Shown here: piece after piece, positions 16,502 through 20,814 of the stretch
Layout: each line of letters starts with the position of its first letter
Numbering within the stretch: the stretch's first letter is position 1
Source of the DNA: an uncultured Gammaproteobacteria bacterium
GTDB lineage: Bacteria > Pseudomonadota > Gammaproteobacteria > Magnimaribacterales > D2472
Direction of reading: 5' to 3'
DNA length: 20,814 bases
NCBI GenBank assembly: GCA_913050015.1
Contig: CAJXAZ010000015.1
Location: forward strand, 1-20,814
The notes under the pieces: model-generated
What the model was told of the DNA's origin: nothing
The model's database searches: none
The model's input: only the letters and a program-made list of their open reading frames with translations
Translations under genes and position numbers: made by a program

Positions 16502-16604
16502 TTTCATTTATTTAAAAAAACATATTTTTAATAATGCTAATTTAGTTGAATTCTATCTAGTCAATATGTATATTATTTCTAATTAGTAATAATTATATTT
16601 AAAA
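16502..16604. other. Short AT-rich intergenic spacer after tRNA-Ser
   Basis: 103 nt of very AT-rich DNA between the tRNA and the winged-helix gene. No terminator hairpin is visible after the tRNA. It presumably holds the promoter of the regulator gene; TATATT at 16594-16599 is a weak candidate -10 in an AT-rich background. Confidence 0.4.
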
Positions 16605-16898
16605 ATGTCTACAAAATTTGTCAATGAACTTGCAGAAATTCTTCTACTTCTTTCCAATATCGAAGACCAATACAACCTTGCAGCTTTTAATCAGACTGAA
16701 AAGAAGGTTTATTACACTATAGCTACAAGGCTAGCTAATGCACCTAAATGTAATATTACCGATGTTATTAATTCTTCTGGATTTTCAAGGTCTACAATTT
16801 ATAAAACAATTAAAAAGTTTGAAAAACAAGGTCTCGTAAAAATGGAACAGTCCTTCGGAGACAAAAGAGAGTTTAATCTAGATCTAATAAGCGCTTAA
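16605..16898 (+). CDS. Small winged-helix transcriptional regulator (MarR/TrmB-like)
   Basis: 97-residue putative DNA-binding protein. After an N-terminal helix (about 4-25), residues 29-95 fit a winged helix: helix 1 (QTEKKVYYTIATRLA), helix 2 (ITDVINSSG), recognition helix (SRSTIYKTIKKFEKQGLV) and a wing (MEQSFGDKREFNL). It resembles stand-alone MarR/TrmB/HTH_20 domains but lacks the long dimerisation helices of full MarR proteins. It lies 4 nt upstream of the MASE1-like membrane protein gene, and the two are probably cotranscribed. It may control that gene; the target is unknown. No Shine-Dalgarno before the ATG. Confidence 0.72.
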   Translation: MSTKFVNELAEILLLLSNIEDQYNLAAFNQTEKKVYYTIATRLANAPKCNITDVINSSGFSRSTIYKTIKKFEKQGLVKMEQSFGDKREFNLDLISA

Positions 16899-16902
16899 TC
16901 CT

Positions 16903-17502
16903 ATGAAACATTTTGCTCTTGTTTCAATAACTGTTTACCTATTTTATATATTTATATATTCCGCTTGGGCTTTTTTTGCTTTTGAGGTTTTGGGTAATTC
17001 AGAATTAGGTAGTTATTTTTATCTTCCACATGGCGCAAGAGTCTTGATGTTTTGCTTTTTTAGATGGAGATCTATTCCTGCTCTTATTGCTGCAGAGGCA
17101 ACAGGCTATGGCTTCATAACTATTAACCTTCTTGATATTGCCCAAGAGCCATCCATTTGGTGGTGGGAAGCATCAACTGTTGCAAGTATCTTTTCTGTTG
17201 TTGCTGCCGTTTCATTGGTTAAGTGGTCCGTCGATGATACAGGTATTGGGCCTGGCTTACTTAAGCCAATTAGCTTTGCTAATTACAGGTTTTTAGTTTT
17301 AGTAGTATTTATATCAGCTCTTTTAAATGCAGTATTTACAAATTTTGTAATAGGTTACTTCAACCCTTTTCTATTAGTAGATATCCAAAGAGTGCTTAGA
17401 TATGTTGTTGGCGATATCATTGGATCTTTCGCTGTAATAGCTGGATTAATGGCTATATTCACTACTCTTAAAAACTCTAAGCTCATCGTTCCAACTGAAT
17501 AG
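16903..17502 (+). CDS. MASE1-like integral membrane protein
   Basis: 199-residue membrane protein with about six hydrophobic segments (about 6-29, 38-53, 58-77, 90-107, 128-150, 165-188). YFYLPHGARVL (38-48) and VVGDIIGSFAVIAGLMAIF (168-186) resemble the two most conserved parts of MASE1 sensory membrane domains (a W-x-P-x-G-x-A block and a G-D-x-x-G-x-x-x-x-x-P-L block). No kinase, GGDEF or other output domain follows, so it would be a stand-alone MASE1-like module. Function unknown. It follows the small winged-helix regulator by 4 nt. Two bases after its stop begins the SOS promoter of the next gene. Confidence 0.65.
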   Translation: MKHFALVSITVYLFYIFIYSAWAFFAFEVLGNSELGSYFYLPHGARVLMFCFFRWRSIPALIAAEATGYGFITINLLDIAQEPSIWWWEASTVASIFSVVAAVSLVKWSVDDTGIGPGLLKPISFANYRFLVLVVFISALLNAVFTNFVIGYFNPFLLVDIQRVLRYVVGDIIGSFAVIAGLMAIFTTLKNSKLIVPTE

Positions 17503-17503
17503 C

Positions 17504-17533
17504 TTGCAATACTGTATATATATACAGTATAAT
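17504..17533 (+). promoter_or_regulatory. SOS-controlled promoter of the 69-aa gene
   Basis: TTGCAA at 17504-17509 (4/6 of the -35), an 18-nt spacer, and a perfect TATAAT at 17528-17533. The expected start is about 17540, which is the A of the ATG, so the message would be leaderless. The LexA box fills the spacer and abuts the -10, an arrangement that would block polymerase. Confidence 0.75.
17512..17527 (+). promoter_or_regulatory. LexA operator (SOS box)
   Basis: CTGTATATATATACAG is the exact E. coli/gammaproteobacterial LexA consensus (CTG-N10-CAG with alternating TA core). The palindrome extends by two bases on each side (TA...TA, 17510-17529), giving a perfect 20-bp inverted repeat. Predicted function: repression by LexA until DNA damage. 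Confidence 0.9.
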
Positions 17534-17539
17534 GTATTT

Positions 17540-17749
17540 ATGAACATTACAAACATAAACAACCCTGATCTAATTATTAAAAAACTTGATGAGGCCGTTG
17601 ATAAAGCTTCTGCAAAGCGAATGCTCGCCTTCCAATATTTTAATAACAATATGAATGAACTATCTATATATTTAAATAGTTGTGATTACTACTTGGATTC
17701 TTCTTTAAATCTAATCGAACCAAAGGTTCAGTTAGAATTTAGATTTTAA
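17540..17749 (+). CDS. Small SOS-regulated protein of unknown function, 69 aa
   Basis: Not recognised. The 69-residue product starts MNITNINNPDLIIKKLDEAV and ends PKVQLEFRF. It is Asn- and Leu-rich, likely helical in the first 50 residues, with no signal peptide and no membrane segment, so it is unlike the TisB/HokE class of SOS membrane toxins. It has a single Cys (about position 49). The frame opens upstream to a TTG at 17504, but that would place the coding sequence over the -35 and the LexA box, so ATG 17540 is chosen. A small cytosolic SOS protein could be a division inhibitor or a modulator such as DinI, but no family similarity supports either. The nearest downstream terminator is 247 nt away. 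Confidence 0.72.
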   Translation: MNITNINNPDLIIKKLDEAVDKASAKRMLAFQYFNNNMNELSIYLNSCDYYLDSSLNLIEPKVQLEFRF

Positions 17750-17995
17750 ATCAAGTATTTTTCATAAATATCTTTATTTCACAGTTAGTCTGTATATACT
17801 TTTATAAGGTGTCTTGTTTAAGAGTTTTATAAGGGGATTCTTACTCAAATTTTATTTTTACCCTGAGCTAGGAGGTGATCATATTAATATTTATTTAATA
17901 ACAAGAGACAGAGGGTCTGCCTTTTGACAATTGGCGAACTTTAGGTTTCTGACTAGACTCTCCTTTTTTTAAAGAAGATCTAGATTTTTTATACT
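17750..17995 (+). other. Non-coding region, candidate structured RNA or 3' UTR
   Basis: About 246 nt without a convincing gene. It contains a repeated TTTTATAAGG (17800-17809 and 17825-17834, each with a TATAAG -10-like core) and TTCACA at 17778-17783 as a possible -35 with a long spacer. It also contains a CCCTGAGC motif at 17861-17868, a perfect AGGAGGTGATC at 17870-17880, a small TATTAA/TTAATA hairpin (17882-17901) and a T7 run ending near 17970. AAGGGGA near 17832 can pair with TCTCCTT near 17964, which could close an RNA of about 135 nt. None of these is decisive, and no known RNA family is identified. Confidence 0.35.
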
Positions 17996-18025
17996 AACCC
18001 CCAAATTTATTTTGGGGGTTTTTTT
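17996..18025 (+). terminator. Rho-independent terminator
   Basis: AACCCCCAAA, a short AT loop and TTTGGGGGTT form a strong stem (five G-C pairs flanked by A-T pairs), followed by an uninterrupted run of T (seven T from 18019, of which two are in the stem). It ends 14 nt before the EamA ATG, which is unusually close for a terminator belonging only to the upstream gene. Confidence 0.88.
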
Positions 18026-18039
18026 ATGTGCAACATATT

Positions 18040-18927
18040 ATGGAATTACGATATTGGGCTTTGTTAACATTTCTTGGTGCTATTTGGGGTAGTGCTTTTA
18101 TTTTTACAAAAACAGGTACGCCTGAATTTGGTCCCATAGCTCTGGTTAATGCAAGGTTAATAATCGCTTCGTTAATATTTCTGCCAATTCTTTTACAGCC
18201 GAGATACTTAAAACTTTTACCACCTATATGGAAGTATGTTGTTGTTTTAGCCGTAACTAATTGCGCTATCCCTTTTACATTTTTTTCTCTTGCGAGTCTT
18301 GGGTCTGATTCAAATATGCTCGCAATACTTAATTCGACTGTTGCTTTTAACACCATGATCATTGCCTTTTTCTGGCTGAATGAAAGCGTTACTCCAAAAC
18401 AAGTTGTTGGTCTTGTAATTGGCTTTATAGGCGTTTATGTTCTAGTTAATCCAGAGTCTAGCTCAACTACTTTACTTTCAAGTATCTGTTGTTTAATAGG
18501 TTCGTTTTTCTATTCTTTCTCTAATGTCTTTATACAAAAATATTCACACAAAACTAATAAGCTTGTTCTAATTGGCTGGTCACTCGTTTTCAGTTCTGTA
18601 TTAATGCTTCCTATTACATTATTTAATCTTCCAACATCTATGCCTTCAAATGATGCTTTGCTATCTGTCTTATGGCTTGGTGCTATTTCTACTGGCTTTG
18701 CTTTTCTTGGTTATGTAAGACTCATTGAAAAAATTGGAGCAGTAAGAACATCTATAGTTGCTTATCTTTTACCTATATTTGGAATCCTATGGGGAAGAAT
18801 ATTTTTAGATGAGGTTATTACTTTTAATATTTTAATTGGCTGTGGTATTGTTTTGATTGGTATATTCCTTGCAACAACAAATAATAAACCTATTTCACAA
18901 ATTACCAAGGAAGCTGTAAATGAATAA
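18040..18927 (+). CDS. DMT superfamily EamA-type transporter
   Basis: Inner-membrane drug/metabolite transporter, 295 residues with ten predicted helices in two EamA repeats (about 5-137 and 147-285). The opening MELRYWALLTFLGAIWGSAF is the typical first helix with the W-G-S motif. LNSTVAFNTMIIAFFWLNE (97-115) matches the E/A-rich end of helix 4 in repeat 1, and repeat 2 ends in a GxxLIxxG-type helix. Family members export metabolites, amino acids or nucleotide-sugar-like compounds; the substrate is unknown. An in-frame GTG at 18028 lies 2 nt after the terminator T-run and adds four atypical residues, so ATG 18040 is preferred. The 3' end overlaps the rhodanese gene by 8 nt. Confidence 0.87.
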   Translation: MELRYWALLTFLGAIWGSAFIFTKTGTPEFGPIALVNARLIIASLIFLPILLQPRYLKLLPPIWKYVVVLAVTNCAIPFTFFSLASLGSDSNMLAILNSTVAFNTMIIAFFWLNESVTPKQVVGLVIGFIGVYVLVNPESSSTTLLSSICCLIGSFFYSFSNVFIQKYSHKTNKLVLIGWSLVFSSVLMLPITLFNLPTSMPSNDALLSVLWLGAISTGFAFLGYVRLIEKIGAVRTSIVAYLLPIFGILWGRIFLDEVITFNILIGCGIVLIGIFLATTNNKPISQITKEAVNE

Positions 18928-19306
18928 TAAAACTTTAGAATCATTGTTAGTTGAAGCAAATGATCAGATTAAAAGACTTTCATATGAAGAGACTGTAACT
19001 AAGATTCAAAATTCTAATCATGTCATTATAGACGTCAGGGAAGAGTCAGAAGTTGCCTTTTCAGGCCTCATTAAAAATGCTGTAAATATACCACGGGGGG
19101 TTATTGAGTTTAAGTTAAAGCCTAATTCATTAGATAACCCAATACACATAGACTCTGCTACAGATATTTTACTTTACTGTGCAGCAGGTTTCAGGTCTGC
19201 ACTTGCCGCCAAGGCACTAGAAGATGCTGGTTTCGAAAATGTTTACAACATAGGCGGTTTTGGTGAATGGATCTCCAACGGCGGCGATATAACAAAGGAT
19301 ACCTAG
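18920..19306 (+). CDS. Rhodanese-like domain protein
   Basis: 128-residue single-domain rhodanese, expected to carry or transfer sulfane sulfur in the cytosol. The CH2A-type motif VIIDVREESEV is at 35-45. The active-site loop CAAGFRS (87-93) carries the persulfide Cys87 and the Arg of the C-x-x-G-x-R pattern. The C-terminal VYNIGGFGEWISNG is the usual last strand and helix. The first 20 residues are an additional helix. It starts 8 nt inside the EamA gene and has a Shine-Dalgarno (AAGGAA, 7 nt upstream), so it is cotranscribed with the transporter. A sulfur-related transport role for the pair would be guesswork. Confidence 0.9.
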   Translation: MNNKTLESLLVEANDQIKRLSYEETVTKIQNSNHVIIDVREESEVAFSGLIKNAVNIPRGVIEFKLKPNSLDNPIHIDSATDILLYCAAGFRSALAAKALEDAGFENVYNIGGFGEWISNGGDITKDT

Positions 19307-19318
19307 TTCTTTTTATTT

Positions 19319-19330
19319 AAATGATCATTT
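19319..19330. repeat. 12-bp palindrome in the rhodanese-monooxygenase spacer
   Basis: AAATGATCATTT is a perfect 12-bp inverted repeat without a loop, 43 nt before the monooxygenase ATG. It could be an operator half-spaced for a dimeric regulator, but palindromes of this size are not rare in AT-rich DNA. Confidence 0.3.
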
Positions 19331-19372
19331 TTAAGGTTAAGTCGTGTCAAGAAGTCAGTTAACAAAAATATT

Positions 19373-20814
19373 ATGCATAAAGACGTAATTATAGTCGGAG
19401 CTGGAATTTCTGGAATCGGCGCTGCTTACAATTTACAAAAAAGCTGTAAAGCAAAATCATTTTCTATTATTGAAGGCAGAGCCGATCTTGGTGGTACCTG
19501 GGATTTATTTAAATATCCTGGAATTAGATCTGATTCTGACATGCATACACTGGGCTTTAGATTCAAACCCTGGATTAACGATAAATCCATTGCCGACGGA
19601 CCATCTATCTTAAATTATCTTAACGAGACTACCGATGAATTCAATATAAGAGAAAAGATTCTATTTAATCATAAGGTTGTCTCAGCTAACTGGATTTCAG
19701 CAGAATCAAAATGGATTTTAGAAGTTTTTGATAGTAATAATTCTATTAATATTATTTCATGTAATTTTTTATTCTTGTGTGGCGGATATTATAGTTACGA
19801 CAAGGCTCATCAACCCAAGTTTAAAAGCGAAGAATCTTTCAAAGGATTGATAATGCATCCTCAATTTTGGGATGAGTCACTCGATTATGCTAATAAAAAT
19901 ATTATTGTTATAGGTAGCGGGGCTACTGCTGTTACTTTAGTGCCTGCTTTGGCTGAGAAGGCTAAGCATGTTTGCATGCTTCAAAGGTCACCTAGTTATG
20001 TGGTTTCTAGGCCTGAAGAAGATGCTATTAATTTAAAACTCAAAAAAGTTTTACCTTTTAAGCTAGCTTATTTTATTACAAGATGGAAAAATATTTTATC
20101 AACATATTTTATGTTTTATTTTGCTAGGTCTTACCCTGAAGCCATAAAGACCAAGATTATTGATTTGGTCAAAGAGGAACTGGGTGATGAGTATGATGTA
20201 GAAAAGCACTTTACTCCTAGTTATAAGCCATGGGATCAAAGAATTTGCTTAGTGCCAGATGGTGATCTTTTTAAATCTATCAAAAATGGCACTTCAAGCG
20301 TTGTAACAGATCATATTGATATGTTTATAGAAGATGGAATTTTATTAAAGTCCGGAAAGAAATTAAATGCTGACATAATAGTAACTGCTACAGGTATTGA
20401 ATTAAATGTATTGAGTGATATAGCAATCAATATCGATGGAAGGAAGGTAGAGCCTCATAATCATTTGGCATATAAAGGAATGATGCTAGGAGGAGTTCCT
20501 AATTTAGCTTTCTCATTCGGCTATGTAAATGCATCGTGGACACTAAGAGCAGATCTGACAGCAGAGTATGTATGTAGACTTATCAATCAAATGGATAAAG
20601 AGGGTGTATCTGCTTGTATGGCTCAAGAAGATGCCAGCGCCGAGGCAGAAGATAATTATATAGATTTCACTTCAGGTTACGTCCAAAGAGCATTAGATAG
20701 ACTTCCCCAACAGGGCAAAAAATCTCCATGGAGAAATTATCAAAATTATATATTAGATATTTTCTATATAAGGATATGGAGATTAAAGGATTCAGCACTA
20801 CGTTTTTATAACCC
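19373..20814 (+). CDS. EthA-like Baeyer-Villiger / flavin-containing monooxygenase (3' truncated)
   Basis: FAD- and NADPH-dependent monooxygenase that inserts oxygen into ketones or oxidises sulfur or nitrogen compounds. The frame is open from ATG 19373 to the window end (480 codons), so only a few residues should be missing compared with EthA (about 489 aa). The FAD Rossmann motif GAGISG is at about 10-15, and GGTWDLFKYPGIRSDS follows the canonical GGTW pattern. The type I BVMO fingerprint FKGLIMHPQFWD fits F-x-G-x-x-x-H-x-x-x-W-D. The NADPH Rossmann motif is VIGSGATAVTL, and an ATG-type motif (TATGIE) occurs later. HFTPSYKPWDQRICLVPDGD matches the EthA-type central block, which sets this subgroup. 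It starts 66 nt after the rhodanese gene. The physiological substrate is unknown; lipid or sterol ketones are possible. Confidence 0.9.
   Translation, partial: MHKDVIIVGAGISGIGAAYNLQKSCKAKSFSIIEGRADLGGTWDLFKYPGIRSDSDMHTLGFRFKPWINDKSIADGPSILNYLNETTDEFNIREKILFNHKVVSANWISAESKWILEVFDSNNSINIISCNFLFLCGGYYSYDKAHQPKFKSEESFKGLIMHPQFWDESLDYANKNIIVIGSGATAVTLVPALAEKAKHVCMLQRSPSYVVSRPEEDAINLKLKKVLPFKLAYFITRWKNILSTYFMFYFARSYPEAIKTKIIDLVKEELGDEYDVEKHFTPSYKPWDQRICLVPDGDLFKSIKNGTSSVVTDHIDMFIEDGILLKSGKKLNADIIVTATGIELNVLSDIAINIDGRKVEPHNHLAYKGMMLGGVPNLAFSFGYVNASWTLRADLTAEYVCRLINQMDKEGVSACMAQEDASAEAEDNYIDFTSGYVQRALDRLPQQGKKSPWRNYQNYILDIFYIRIWRLKDSALRFYN

Noticed and set aside
17790..17805. Second SOS-box-like half site (CTGTATATACTTTTAT)
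   Set aside because: Only the left half matches; the CAG arm is absent, so LexA binding is unlikely.
17832..17970. 6S RNA (ssrS) candidate because of CCCTGAGC and a possible closing stem
   Set aside because: Only about 7 bp of closing stem can be drawn and the rest does not follow the 6S layout; kept only as an unassigned non-coding candidate.
16477..17970. att-like repeat of the tRNA-Ser 3' end downstream
   Set aside because: Only a 6-nt CTCTCC match near 17959 was found, far too short for an attachment site, and no integrase is present.

Overview
The window looks like chromosomal DNA from an AT-rich, free-living gammaproteobacterium, most likely an uncultured marine lineage of the SAR86 type. 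This is inferred from several things: E. coli-like proteins (TatD, YadG/YadH, QueF), a LexA operator of exactly the gammaproteobacterial type, very compact gene packing, low GC, few Shine-Dalgarno sequences, and a lipid-oriented gene set (alpha-methylacyl-CoA racemase, acyl-CoA thioesterase, Baeyer-Villiger monooxygenase). No rRNA or other phylogenetic marker is present, so the assignment is tentative. No IS element, phage gene or CRISPR array was seen.

Layout. (1) 1-2040: the 3' part of a MacA/HlyD-type adaptor, then a MacB/FtsX-type permease lacking the ATPase domain; its ATPase is probably upstream of the window. (2) 2026-4757: a cell-envelope glycan/lipid A block. A GT4 glycosyltransferase and an ELM1-family protein lie on the minus strand, divergent from an LpxH-like phosphatase. 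(3) 4767-8865: a 60-aa orphan, a BolA protein overlapping an MMPL/RND transporter, then an alpha-methylacyl-CoA racemase. (4) 8858-9643: tatD on the minus strand, convergent with the racemase. (5) 9695-16345: a tightly packed plus-strand run of thioesterase, MoxR ATPase, CoxE-like VWA protein, polytopic permease, yadG, yadH and queF, followed by tRNA-Ser(GGA). (6) 16605-18027: a small accessory-looking segment with a winged-helix regulator, a MASE1-like membrane protein, a 69-aa gene under a perfect SOS box, and about 250 nt of non-coding sequence ending in an intrinsic terminator. (7) 18040-20814: an EamA transporter, a rhodanese and a 3'-truncated EthA-type Baeyer-Villiger monooxygenase.

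The most interesting part is 17500-18040. A consensus LexA box sits between the -35 and -10 of a promoter whose predicted start coincides with the ATG of an unrecognised 69-aa protein, suggesting an SOS-induced leaderless mRNA. Downstream is a non-coding stretch with a perfect 11-nt match to the anti-anti-Shine-Dalgarno sequence and a strong terminator only 14 nt before the EamA start codon. It could be an untranslated regulatory RNA, a 3' UTR or a transcription attenuator.
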